From DATIUV01 sp049322755 (GTDB taxonomy: Bacteria > Pseudomonadota > Gammaproteobacteria > Burkholderiales > UBA6910), in the NCBI GenBank assembly GCA_049322755.1, contig JBMOQX010000034.1:27316-91315 (forward strand): a stretch of 64,000 bases of DNA. The letters run 5' to 3'. The position numbers and the translations under genes were made by a program. How positions within the stretch are numbered: the first letter of the stretch is position 1; the number at the start of each line of letters is the position of its first letter. Shown here piece after piece: positions 54,987 through 63,761 of the stretch. The notes under the pieces are model-generated. The model had not been told where the DNA came from and ran no database searches. It saw only the letters and a list, made by a program, of their open reading frames with translations.

Positions 54987-56003
54987 GTGACCGGCGCGCC
55001 GCGCTTCGCGCCCGAGACGCTGGGGTCGCTGGTGGCCGCGGCCACGCGGCGCGCGCTGGCCAGCGGGGCGCTGGTGCCGCTGGATACGGAAGGCACCCCG
55101 ATCGAGGACGCGGGGGTGCGCTTTGTCGTGCGCAAGGCGCTGAGCCTGCGGCGCAAGGATGCGGAGCGCGAGCGGCAGGCGCGCGGCGCGGCCCCCGCCG
55201 ATCCGTTCCTGCCACCCGAGCCGGACCTGCGGGTCGCCGATGTCTCGGCCAGCCACGTGGCGGTGCTCAACAGGTTCAACGTCCTCGAGCGCCACCTGTT
55301 GATCGTCACCCGGGCGTTCGAACACCAGGAGCGCTGGCTCACGCGGGAGGATTTCACCGCGCTGGCGGCGTGCCTCGCCGGGTACGAGTCGCTGGGGTTC
55401 TACAACGGCGGCGTGGTGGCCGGCGCGAGCCAGGCCCACAAGCACCTGCAGCTGGTGCCCCTTCCTCTGGGTGCGGAAGCGGCCGGCGCCGCTCCCGTGC
55501 ACGCCGTTCCCCCTCGCCCCCCGGGAGAGGGGGAAGGGGTGAGGGCCGGCCACCGCAGGGAACCCGGTACCGGCCCGGCTTGGCCGCAACCGCCGCCCTT
55601 CCCCACCGCCGCGCTGATCGCGGCGTCGCTGCCGCGCGACGGCGTTGCGCAGGTGGCCGGCTTTCCCTTCGTCGCCGCGGTGACGCCGCTCCGGCGCGCG
55701 GCGTTCACCGACCCCGAGCGCGCCGCCGGCCTGCTGCAGGACCGCTTTGCTGCAGCGATGGCGTTCGCCGGGGTTCACCCCGTCGACGCGACCGACGGAC
55801 TGCGCCAGTCGCGGCCGTACAACCTGCTGGTGACGCGGGACTGGCTGCTGGCGGTGCCGCGCACGCGCGAGCACGCCGACGGCGTCTCGATCAACGCGCT
55901 GGGCTACGCCGGGAGCCTGTTCGTGCGCGACGACCTCGATCTCGAGCGCCTGCGCGCGCTGGGACCGATGCGGGCGCTGGCGTCGGTTTCGGTCAGCCGC
56001 TGA
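54987..56003 (+). CDS. ATP adenylyltransferase / Ap4A phosphorylase-like HIT protein
   Basis: A 338-residue member of the Ap4A phosphorylase family that splits diadenosine tetraphosphate to ATP and ADP. Seen: LNRFNVLERHLLIVTRAFEHQERWLTREDFTAL, then SLGFYNGGVVAGASQAHKHLQLVPLPL containing the HIT-type HxHxxL motif (HKHLQLVP), and the C-terminal PYNLLVTRDWLLAVPRTREHADGVSINALGYAGSLFVR. A low-complexity stretch after LPL is produced by a palindromic repeat read in frame (55507-55547); the family has a variable loop there. The start is GTG 54987, six bases after the previous gene. Confidence 0.88.
   Translation: MTGAPRFAPETLGSLVAAATRRALASGALVPLDTEGTPIEDAGVRFVVRKALSLRRKDAERERQARGAAPADPFLPPEPDLRVADVSASHVAVLNRFNVLERHLLIVTRAFEHQERWLTREDFTALAACLAGYESLGFYNGGVVAGASQAHKHLQLVPLPLGAEAAGAAPVHAVPPRPPGEGEGVRAGHRREPGTGPAWPQPPPFPTAALIAASLPRDGVAQVAGFPFVAAVTPLRRAAFTDPERAAGLLQDRFAAAMAFAGVHPVDATDGLRQSRPYNLLVTRDWLLAVPRTREHADGVSINALGYAGSLFVRDDLDLERLRALGPMRALASVSVSR
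55507..55547. repeat. CCCTC-type palindromic element inside the Ap4A phosphorylase-like gene
   Basis: TTCCCCCTCGCCCCCCGGGA followed by GAGGGGGAAGGGGTGAGGG. It is read in frame as PPRPPGEGEGVRAGH between the HIT motif and the proline-rich linker. It belongs to the family seen in hsdR and hsdM, with the GGGGTGAGGG tail conserved. Confidence 0.75.
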
Positions 56004-56012
56004 GCGCGCGGC

Positions 56013-56453
56013 TCACCACTGGCCGGTGTTGGGCATCGACGCCCACGGTTCCTTCGGCGGCAGCGCGTCGCCGTTCTGCAACAGCTCGATGGAGATGTTG
56101 TCGGGCGAGCGCACGAACGCCATGCGGCCGTCCCGCGGCGGGCGGTTGATGGTGACGCCGCCGTCCATCAGGCGCTGGCAGGTGGCGTAGATGTCGTCCA
56201 CCCGGTACGCCAGGTGGCCGAAGTTGCGCCCGCCGCCGTATTCCTCCGGGTCCCAGTTGTAGGTGAGCTCCACCATCGGCGCCTTGCGCTCGCGGGCGAG
56301 CGCCTCGTCGCCCGGCGCCACGAGGAAAATCAGCGTGTAGCGGCCCCTCGGGTCGTCGCGGCGGCTCACCTCCTTCAGCCCCAGCTTGTTGCAGTAGAAG
56401 TCCAGCGACTTGTCGAGGTCGCTCACGCGCACCATGGTGTGCAGGTATTCCAT
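56013..56453 (-). CDS. gloA: Lactoylglutathione lyase (glyoxalase I)
   Basis: A 146-residue metal-dependent lyase that converts the methylglyoxal-glutathione hemithioacetal to S-lactoylglutathione. Seen: the two-module VOC fold with the four metal-binding positions, His in YLHTMVRVSDLDKSLDFY, Glu in MVELTYN, His in NFGHLAYRVDDIY and Glu in ISIELLQ. The ATG at 56453 is chosen because AGGAG lies seven bases upstream; an in-frame start 16 codons earlier lies in the palindromic-repeat side of the gap and is less likely. Convergent with the Ap4A phosphorylase-like gene (9-base gap). Confidence 0.93.
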   Translation of the reverse strand: MEYLHTMVRVSDLDKSLDFYCNKLGLKEVSRRDDPRGRYTLIFLVAPGDEALARERKAPMVELTYNWDPEEYGGGRNFGHLAYRVDDIYATCQRLMDGGVTINRPPRDGRMAFVRSPDNISIELLQNGDALPPKEPWASMPNTGQW

Positions 56454-56498
56454 CGTTGCTCCTTCGATATCGGCGTCAACGCGGGGCATGGGCAATTC

Positions 56499-56541
56499 CA
56501 CCCCTCACCCCCGACCCCTCCCCGAAAGAGGCAAGGGGAGT
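56499..56541. repeat. CCCCTCACCCCC-type element between gloA and uvrA
   Basis: CCACCCCTCACCCCCGACCC followed by CTCCCCGAAAGAGGCAAGGGGAG is an intergenic, somewhat degenerate member of the palindromic family seen inside hsdR/hsdM and the Ap4A phosphorylase-like gene. It lies 46-88 bases upstream of the gloA ATG and just beyond the uvrA stop codon. Confidence 0.65.
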
Positions 56542-56587
56542 TTCGTGCGGGCAGCGGGCCCGCGCCGCTTCCCGCCGCCCGGAACGG

Positions 56588-59500
56588 CTACGCCGCGCTG
56601 GCCCGGGGCTGCGCCGGCGCGCCGCGCTCGGCCAGGAACCCGGCCAGCACCCGCGTCGTGTGGGACGCCGGTTTCGCGCGCGCCACCGCCTCGGGCGGCC
56701 CCTCGGCGACGACGCGCCCGCCGCCCGCGCCGCCCTCGGGGCCCAGGTCGATGATCCAGTCGGCGTCGGCCATCACGTCCAGGTTGTGCTCGATCACCAC
56801 CACCGTGTTGCCCGCGTCCACCAGCCGGTGCAGCACCCGGATCAGCTTCTCCACGTCGGCCATGTGCAGGCCGACCGTGGGCTCGTCCAGCACGTAGAGC
56901 GTCGGCTTGCCGCCCCCGCCGCCGCGGCGCAATCCCAGGTCGGGCCGCACCTTGGCGAGCTCGGTCACCAGCTTGATGCGCTGCGCCTCGCCGCCGGACA
57001 GCGTCGGGCTCTGCTGGCCCAGCGTGAGATAGCCGAGGCCCACGTCCTGCAGCAGACGCAGCGCGTGGTGCACCGACGCGTGGGCGGCGAAGAACTCCAC
57101 CGCCTCGTCGACGCTCATCATCAGCACCTCGCCCACCGACCGGCCCTTGAACGTCACCGCCAGCGTCTCGAGATCGAAGCGCCGGCCGCCGCAGACGTCG
57201 CAGGCCACTTTCACGTCGGGCAGGAAGCTCATCTCGATCTTCTTCACGCCCTGGCCCTCGCACGCCTCGCAGCGCCCGCCGGCGGTGTTGAACGAGAAGC
57301 GCGAAGCCGTGTAGCCGCGCAGGCGCGCGTCCTGGGTATCGGCGAACATGCGCCGCACGTTGTCCCAGAAGCCGACGTAGGTGGCCGGGCACGAGCGCGG
57401 CGTCTTGCCGATCGGGGTCTGGTCCACTTCCAGCACCCGCGCCACCTGCTCCCAGCCTTCCACCGCGTCGCAGCCCACCGTGCCCCCCTGCCGGCCGCGC
57501 CGGCCCGAGAGCAGGCTGACGAGGCTCGCGTGCAGCACGTCGCGGGCCAGCGTCGACTTGCCGCTGCCGGAGACGCCGGTCACCACGGTGAGCCGGCCCA
57601 GCGGGATGCGCAGGTCGAGCCGCTTGAGGTTGTTGAGCCGGGCGTTGCGCAAAGTCAGGTGGGGCGTCGACGCGTCGGTGGCGCGCCAGCCCACCAGCGG
57701 GTGCGTGAGCGGCGCCCTGAGGAAGCGGCCGGTCACCGATTCCGGATGGCGCATCAGGTCGTCGATCCGGCCCTGCGCCACTACGCGCCCGCCGCGGGTA
57801 CCGGCGCCAGGACCCAGGTCGACGACGTGGCCGGCGCGGCGGATGGTGTCCTCGTCGTGCTCCACCACCAGCAGCGTGTTGCCCTTGCGCTGCAGCTTCT
57901 CCAGGGTGTCCAGCAATACCCGGTTGTCGCGCGGATGCAGGCCGATGGTGGGCTCGTCCAGGATGTAGCAAACGCCGCGCAGGTTGGACCCCAGCTGCGC
58001 GGCGAGGCGGATGCGCTGGGCCTCGCCGCCGGAGAGCGTCGGCGCCGAGCGGTCGAGCGAGAGATACGACAGCCCCACCTCGTCGAGAAAGCCCAGACGC
58101 GAGTTGAGCTCCGCGACCAGGTCGCGGGCGATCTCGGCCTCGCGCCCGGCGAGCCGGAAGCGCGCCACCTCGGTCTTGAGCGCCGCCACCGGCAGCGCCG
58201 CGTACTCGGCGATCGAGCGGTCGCGGAAAGTGACCGCCAGCGCGGTGGGGTTGAGCCGCTTGCCGTCGCAGCTCGGGCACTCGCTCGCCTCCCCCTCGAA
58301 CCACTCGTTCCACCACACTTCCTCGCCGGTCTGCTCGGCATCGAAACCGGCGAGCTTGAGGCCGGTGCCGTAGCAGGTCTCGCACCAGCCGTGCTTGGAG
58401 TTGTACGAGAACAGCCGCGGATCCAGCTCCGGGAAGCTCGTGCCGCACGCGGGGCAGGCGCGCTTGACCGACAGCACGGTGGTGGTCATCGCCGCGCCGC
58501 GGCCGTTCTTCAACGCGTCGAGCGGGGCCAGCAGGTGCACCACGCCCTTGCCGTGCTCCAGCGCCCGGGCTAGGGCCGAGCGCAGCAGGCGCTCGCTCTC
58601 GGGCGTCACCGTGAGGTCCGCCACCGGCAGCTCGATGGTGTGCTCGCGGAAGCGGTCGAGCCGCGGGAACGGCTTCACCGGCAGGAATTCGCCGTCCACC
58701 CGCAGGTGCGTGTGACCCTTGCCGGCGGCCCACCTGGCGAGGTCGGTGTAGACGCCCTTGCGGTTCACCACCAGCGGCGCCAGCAGGCCGACGTGGCGCC
58801 CCCGCTGCTCCCGCAGGATGCGCCCGGCGATGGCGTCCTCGCTCTGGGGCTCGATCGGCACGCGGCATGCGGGACAGTGCTGCGTGCCCAGCTTCACGAA
58901 CAGCAGGCGCAGGAAATGGTGGATTTCGGTGAGCGTGCCCACCGTGCTCTTGCGTCCGCCGCGGCTCGTGCGCTGCTCGATCGCCACCGTCGGCGGGATG
59001 CCGTAGATGGCATCCACGTCCGGGCGCGAGGCCGGCTGCACGAACTGGCGGGCGTAGGCGTTGAGCGACTCGAGGTAGCGGCGCTGGCCTTCGCCGAAGA
59101 CGATGTCGAACGCCAGCGTCGACTTGCCGCTGCCGGAGACGCCGGTCACCACGGTGAACGCGTCCCGCGGCAGGCTGACGTCGATGTTCTTCAGGTTGTG
59201 CTCGCGGGCGTTGTGGATGCGGATCGCCTCCTCGGGCCGGTAGCGCGACGCCGGCTCGGCGGCCATGGCGGAGTCGAAGCCGCGCGCCAGCGCCTCCTCG
59301 TATTCCTTCAGCGACGCGCCGGTGTGGGAGCCCGCGTGGCGCTTCACGTCCTCCGGCGTGCCGGCGCACACGATCGCGCCGCCCGCGTCCCCGCCCTCGG
59401 GACCCAGGTCGATGATCCAGTCGGCGGCGCCGATCACGTCCAGGTTGTGCTCGATGACGATTACCGTGTGGCCCGCCGCCACCAGCCGGCGCAGCGCGCG

Positions 59501-62197
59501 CAGCAGCTTGGCGACGTCGTCGAAATGCAGGCCTGTCGTCGGCTCGTCGAACAGGAAGAGCTTTCCACCCCCACCCCGGCCCTCCCCCCTCGAGGGGGCG
59601 GGTGCGGGTGGGGGGAAGCCGGCACCGACGAGATGCCCGGCCAGCTTGAGCCGCTGAGCCTCGCCGCCCGAGAGCGTCGGCACCGGCTGGCCGAGACGCA
59701 GGTATTCCAGTCCCACGTCCGCCAGCGGCTTCAGCGCGGCGTGGACGTCGGCCGCGCCGCCGAAGAACGCCACCGCCTCGGACACCGTCAGCTCCAGCAC
59801 GTCGGCGATGGACTTCCCGTCCACCGTCACCTCCAGCACCTCGGGCCGGAAGCGCTTGCCGTCGCAGTCGGGGCAGCGCAGGTAGACGTCGGAGAGGAAC
59901 TGCATCTCGACGTGCTCGAAGCCGTTGCCGCCGCAGGTGGGGCAGCGGCCGCTGCCGCTGTTGAAGCTGAAGGTGCCGGCGGTGTAGCCGCGCCGCTTCG
60001 CGAGCGGCGCGTCGGCAAAACGCTTGCGGATCGCGTCCCACGCGCCCACGTAGCTGGCCGGGTTGGAGCGCGTGGTGCGACCGATGGGCGTCTGGTCCAC
60101 CAGCGACACTTCGGCGATCTGCTGATGGCCGCGCAGTTCGCGGTGCGCGCCCGGCGTTTCGGTGGGCCTGCCCTGGGCCTTCGCCAGCGCTGCGTAGAGC
60201 ACGTCCTGCACCAGCGTCGACTTGCCCGATCCGGACACGCCGGTGACGCAGGTGAGGCGATTCAGCGGAAAGGAGGCGTCGACATGCTTCAGGTTGTGCT
60301 CGGCCGCGCCCAGCACTTCCAGCCGCGGCGTCGCGCCATCGACCGGCAGCCGCTCGAGGCCGGCGTCGGCACGCTTGCGCGCCAGCAGATAGTCGGCGGT
60401 GAGCGAGCCGGGCGCCGCGCCCACCCCCGCCGCCGGGCCGAAGTACACCACCTCGCCGCCGCGCTCGCCGGGGCCGGGGCCCATGTCCAGCAGCCGGTCT
60501 GCGGCGAACATGATCTGCGGGTCGTGCTCCACCACCACCAGCGAGTTGCCGGCGTCGCGCAGCTTGCGCATGACCTCGATCACGCGGCCCATGTCGCGCG
60601 GATGCAGCCCGATGGAGGGCTCGTCCAGCACGAACAGCGTGTTGGTGAGCGAGGTGCCCAGCGCGGTGGTGAGGTTGATGCGCTGCACCTCGCCGCCGGA
60701 CAGCGTGCGCGACTGGCGGTCCAGCGTCAGGTAGCCGAGGCCGACGTCGCCCAGGTAGGCGAGACGCGTGCGGATCTCGCCCAGCAGCAGCTCGGTGGCT
60801 TCATCCAGCGGCCTGGGAAGCCGCACGCGCTCGAAGAAAGCGCGGGTACGCTCCACCGGCAGCAGCATCACGTCGTGCAGCGTGAGCCCCGGCAGACCCT
60901 CCAGCCGCTCGCGCGACCAGTGCGCGCCCACGGGCATGAAGCGCCGCGCCGCGGGCAGCGCCGCCAGCGCCTCGTCGCGCCCGCCGACGCGCCACAGCAG
61001 CGCGTCCGGCTTGAGGCGGCTGCCCTGGCACACGGTGCACGGCGTGTAGGCCCGGTACCTGGACAGCAGCACGCGGATGTGCATCTTGTAGGCCTTGGTC
61101 TCGAGCCACGCGAAAAAGCGGCGCGCGCCGTACCAGACGCCGTCTTCCCAGTCGCCCTCGCCCTCGATCACCCAGCCCTTCTCCGCGGCGGTCAGGTGGC
61201 GCCACGGCGTGTCCACCGGAATGCCGCGCTTCTTCGCGAAGCGCATCAGGTCGTCCTGGCATTCGCGATAGCTCTGGGTCTGCCACGGCTTCACCGCGCC
61301 GTCGCGCAGCGTCCTGGTCTCGTCCGGGATCACCAGCCCGTAGTCGACGCCGATCACGCGGCCAAAGCCGCGGCAAGCCTCGCACGCGCCGATCGGCGAG
61401 TTGAACGAGAACGCGCTGGGGCTCGGCTCGCGGTAGTGGATGTCGCATTGCGCGCAGTGCAGGTCGTTGGAGTAGCGCCACACGTCGGCGTCGGCGCCGC
61501 CGTCGGCCAGCACCCGCACGTCAACCCGGCCGCGCCCCACGCCGAGCGCCGCCTCCAGCGCTTCCACCACCCGCTCGCGCTCGGCGGAGCCCATGCGCAG
61601 CCGGTCCTGGACGACGTGCAGCACGCCGTCCTCCCGGGCGTGGACGCGGGTGTAGCCCTGCCGCTCCAGCAGCGCCAGCACTTCGGCCTCGTCGAAGTTC
61701 TTCGGCACCGGCACCGGGAAGGTGATCACCAGGCGCGGGTCGCCGGCGGCTGCCGCGCGCTCGCGCAGGTCGGCGACGATGGTCTGGGGCGTATCGCGCT
61801 TCACCTCCTGCGCGCAGCCGCGGCAGTAGAGCGTCGCGGTGCGCGCGAACAGCAGCTTCAGGTGGTCGTTCAGCTCGGTCATGGTGCCCACCGTCGAGCG
61901 CGACGTGCGCACCGGGTTGGTCTGGTCGATGGCGATGGCCGGCGGGATGCCGTGGATCGCGTCCACCTGGGGCTTGTCCATGCGGTCGAGGAACTGCCGC
62001 GCGTAGGGCGAGAAGGTCTCGACGTAGCGGCGCTGGCCCTCGGCGTAGAGGGTGTCGAACACCAGCGACGACTTGCCGGAGCCGGAGACGCCGGTCACCA
62101 CCGTCAGCTCGCCCAGCGGGATGTCGAGGTCGAGGTGCTTCAGGTTGTTCTGGCGCGCGCCGCGGATGGCGATGGCGCCCGGTTGGGTCTTGGACAC
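56588..62197 (-). CDS. uvrA: Double-length tandem UvrA (excinuclease ABC subunit A)
   Basis: An 1869-residue ABC-type DNA damage-recognition protein, twice the usual about 940. Two complete UvrA units are joined head to tail (about 1-970 and 985-1869). Four Walker A loops of the form GVSGSGKS(S/T) lie near residues 38, 656, 1020 and 1543; four LSGGE signatures and four Walker B LDEPSIGL/LFDEPTTGL-type motifs follow, and zinc CxxC pairs are present in each unit (CAQCDIHY and CPSCDGKR among them). It would work in nucleotide excision repair as an internally dimeric UvrA. A GC-rich palindromic repeat is read through at residues about 860-878. The start is GTG 62197; a group II intron ends about 25 bases upstream. 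Confidence 0.93.
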   Translation of the reverse strand: MSKTQPGAIAIRGARQNNLKHLDLDIPLGELTVVTGVSGSGKSSLVFDTLYAEGQRRYVETFSPYARQFLDRMDKPQVDAIHGIPPAIAIDQTNPVRTSRSTVGTMTELNDHLKLLFARTATLYCRGCAQEVKRDTPQTIVADLRERAAAAGDPRLVITFPVPVPKNFDEAEVLALLERQGYTRVHAREDGVLHVVQDRLRMGSAERERVVEALEAALGVGRGRVDVRVLADGGADADVWRYSNDLHCAQCDIHYREPSPSAFSFNSPIGACEACRGFGRVIGVDYGLVIPDETRTLRDGAVKPWQTQSYRECQDDLMRFAKKRGIPVDTPWRHLTAAEKGWVIEGEGDWEDGVWYGARRFFAWLETKAYKMHIRVLLSRYRAYTPCTVCQGSRLKPDALLWRVGGRDEALAALPAARRFMPVGAHWSRERLEGLPGLTLHDVMLLPVERTRAFFERVRLPRPLDEATELLLGEIRTRLAYLGDVGLGYLTLDRQSRTLSGGEVQRINLTTALGTSLTNTLFVLDEPSIGLHPRDMGRVIEVMRKLRDAGNSLVVVEHDPQIMFAADRLLDMGPGPGERGGEVVYFGPAAGVGAAPGSLTADYLLARKRADAGLERLPVDGATPRLEVLGAAEHNLKHVDASFPLNRLTCVTGVSGSGKSTLVQDVLYAALAKAQGRPTETPGAHRELRGHQQIAEVSLVDQTPIGRTTRSNPASYVGAWDAIRKRFADAPLAKRRGYTAGTFSFNSGSGRCPTCGGNGFEHVEMQFLSDVYLRCPDCDGKRFRPEVLEVTVDGKSIADVLELTVSEAVAFFGGAADVHAALKPLADVGLEYLRLGQPVPTLSGGEAQRLKLAGHLVGAGFPPPAPAPSRGEGRGGGGKLFLFDEPTTGLHFDDVAKLLRALRRLVAAGHTVIVIEHNLDVIGAADWIIDLGPEGGDAGGAIVCAGTPEDVKRHAGSHTGASLKEYEEALARGFDSAMAAEPASRYRPEEAIRIHNAREHNLKNIDVSLPRDAFTVVTGVSGSGKSTLAFDIVFGEGQRRYLESLNAYARQFVQPASRPDVDAIYGIPPTVAIEQRTSRGGRKSTVGTLTEIHHFLRLLFVKLGTQHCPACRVPIEPQSEDAIAGRILREQRGRHVGLLAPLVVNRKGVYTDLARWAAGKGHTHLRVDGEFLPVKPFPRLDRFREHTIELPVADLTVTPESERLLRSALARALEHGKGVVHLLAPLDALKNGRGAAMTTTVLSVKRACPACGTSFPELDPRLFSYNSKHGWCETCYGTGLKLAGFDAEQTGEEVWWNEWFEGEASECPSCDGKRLNPTALAVTFRDRSIAEYAALPVAALKTEVARFRLAGREAEIARDLVAELNSRLGFLDEVGLSYLSLDRSAPTLSGGEAQRIRLAAQLGSNLRGVCYILDEPTIGLHPRDNRVLLDTLEKLQRKGNTLLVVEHDEDTIRRAGHVVDLGPGAGTRGGRVVAQGRIDDLMRHPESVTGRFLRAPLTHPLVGWRATDASTPHLTLRNARLNNLKRLDLRIPLGRLTVVTGVSGSGKSTLARDVLHASLVSLLSGRRGRQGGTVGCDAVEGWEQVARVLEVDQTPIGKTPRSCPATYVGFWDNVRRMFADTQDARLRGYTASRFSFNTAGGRCEACEGQGVKKIEMSFLPDVKVACDVCGGRRFDLETLAVTFKGRSVGEVLMMSVDEAVEFFAAHASVHHALRLLQDVGLGYLTLGQQSPTLSGGEAQRIKLVTELAKVRPDLGLRRGGGGGKPTLYVLDEPTVGLHMADVEKLIRVLHRLVDAGNTVVVIEHNLDVMADADWIIDLGPEGGAGGGRVVAEGPPEAVARAKPASHTTRVLAGFLAERGAPAQPRASAA
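59563..59617. repeat. GC-rich palindromic element inside uvrA
   Basis: CCACCCCCACCCCGGCCCTC followed by CCCCCTCGAGGGGGCGGGTG and CGGGTGGGGGG. The palindrome CCCCCTCGAGGGGG is its centre. It is read in frame as PPPAPAPSRGEGRGGGGK between the signature helix and the Walker B strand of the second ATPase module. It resembles the CCCTCTCCC family but is not identical. Confidence 0.65.
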
Positions 62198-62220
62198 GTT
62201 AGCTGCCGGAAAGGAATTGG

Positions 62221-62295
62221 GATAGGGGCGGTCAGGATACCTGACCGATCCCCTCCCACACCACCCGGCATGCGGGTCCGCACCGGGCGGTTCGA
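62221..62295 (-). ncRNA. Group II intron domains V and VI
   Basis: On the minus strand, ACCGCCCGGTGCGGACCCGC and ATGCCGGGTGGTGTGG fold as a 34-base-like domain V hairpin (stem GCCCGG/CCGGGT, upper stem TGCGG/CCGCA). The next hairpin, GGGG..CGGTCAGG-TA-TCCTGACCG-CCCC, fits domain VI with unpaired bases near its base for the branch point. The intron would end in ...CCCCTAT. The catalytic triad appears to be of the CGC type. Confidence 0.6.
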
Positions 62296-62305
62296 GCAGT
62301 TGAGG

Positions 62306-63761
62306 TCATGAGAGTCGAGGGACGCCAAGTCGATCGAAGTAGGCAATGGGCATGATCCGGTTCAATTCGAGCCGACTGTTGTGCCACCAGCGGCGGGCGT
62401 TGCCTGCCACTCGTGCAGCCGGTGCCCGGCCCGCGCCCAATTCCCGCAACTCCCGAAACATCGTCGTGCCCCGTCGCCAGTGCTTGAGCTGCAATGCGCG
62501 CAGGCGGTGCCGCAGCCATTCGTCCAGTTCGCGAAACACCCGCGGCGTCTGCGCCAGCCGGAAGTACGCCTTCCAGCCCGGCAGATACCGCCGAAGTTCG
62601 GCCGCCACTTCGGCGAGGTTGCGGTCCGCATGTCCGGCGGGTGATTTGCCGGATGCGCCGCTTGAAGGTGCCCAATGCCTTTCCCGCCACCGCACGCTTG
62701 ACCTCGCCCCCGGCCGACCGCCACAGGCAGTAGCCAAGAAACTTGCGGCCATAGGCGCCAGCGACGGCAGTCTTGGCTTCATTCACCTTGAGGTGAAGTC
62801 GGTCGTAGAGTTTCCGCAAGCCATCCAACACCCGCTCGCCCGCTCGCTGACTGCCCACATACACATTGCAGTCATCGGCGTAGCGCACGAACCGGTGGCC
62901 GCGTCGCTCCAGTTCCCGATCCACTTCGTCCAGCAACACGTTGGCCAAGAGCGGTGAGAGCGGCCCGCCTTGCGGGGTGCCCTCGTATCGTCCCATGACC
63001 ACGCCGTTGTCCATGATGCCGGCTTCGAGGTAGCGACGAATCAGCCACAGCACGGCCTTGTCGTCGATCCGCCTCGCCAGCCGATCCATGAGCACATCGT
63101 GATTGACCCGATCGAAGAACTTCTCCAGATCCACATCGACGACCACCTGCCAGCCTTGTTGCACATGACGCTGTGCTTCGACAACTGCGTCATGCGCGCG
63201 GCGGCCCGGCCGAAAGCCGTAGCTGTGTTCGGAGAATGTCGGGTCGATCAGCGGTTGCAGGACTTGCAGCAGGGCTTGCTGAATCAGCCGGTCGGTCACG
63301 CTCGGTATCCCCAGCTCCCGCAGGCCGCCCCCGGACTTGGGTATCTGCACCCGACGTACCGATTGTGGCCGGTAGCATCCGCTTTGCAGCTCCTCCCTGA
63401 TCCGGGGCCAGTGGGTCTTGAGATACTCGGCCGTGGCTTCGATCGTCAGTCCATCCACCCCAGCACTGCCGCGATTGGCCTTGACGCGTTTCCATGCCAA
63501 GACCAGGTTCTCTCTCGCGAGCGCCTGCGCAAGCAAGTCGGCTCGCCCCAAGCCTTCGGGCTCATCTCGCGCCAGCCGTGCTTCATCGCGTCCGATACCC
63601 GGCTCGGCTTCACCTTGCCCGCTTTCGGTTCGCCTCGGTTGCCCGGGCTTCTGATGCCTTGCACGTCCAAGCGACCTGTTCGTCGGCTTTCCTTCTCGTT
63701 CGGCCCTTCGCTCCTTCCAGGCAGCTACTACGGCCTCTGCTGACTCCTCGCCCCGGTTCAT
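62306..63761 (-). pseudogene. Group II intron reverse transcriptase/maturase, frameshifted
   Basis: An intron-encoded protein of about 480 residues in two frames. The first frame (from ATG 63761, AGGG upstream) carries the RT domain: WKRVKANRGSAGVDG, RPLGIP-like LRELGIPSVTDRLIQQAL, SYGFRPGRRAHDAV, VVDVDLEKFFDRVNHD and the active-site RYADDCNVYV. After FKRRIRQITRR near 62640 the frame shifts; the maturase domain (LRRYLPGWKAYFRLAQTP..., LRALQLKHWRRG, ending FDRLGVPRLS) continues in the next frame. A single-base insertion in the GGACCGC stretch (about 62631-62636) explains it. No HNH endonuclease domain is seen. The intron probably cannot move unless the shift is a sequencing error. Confidence 0.8.

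Noticed and set aside
58640..62311. A long plus-strand open frame antisense to uvrA
   Set aside because: Composition is the mirror of the uvrA coding strand and no domain is recognisable; uvrA on the other strand is certain.
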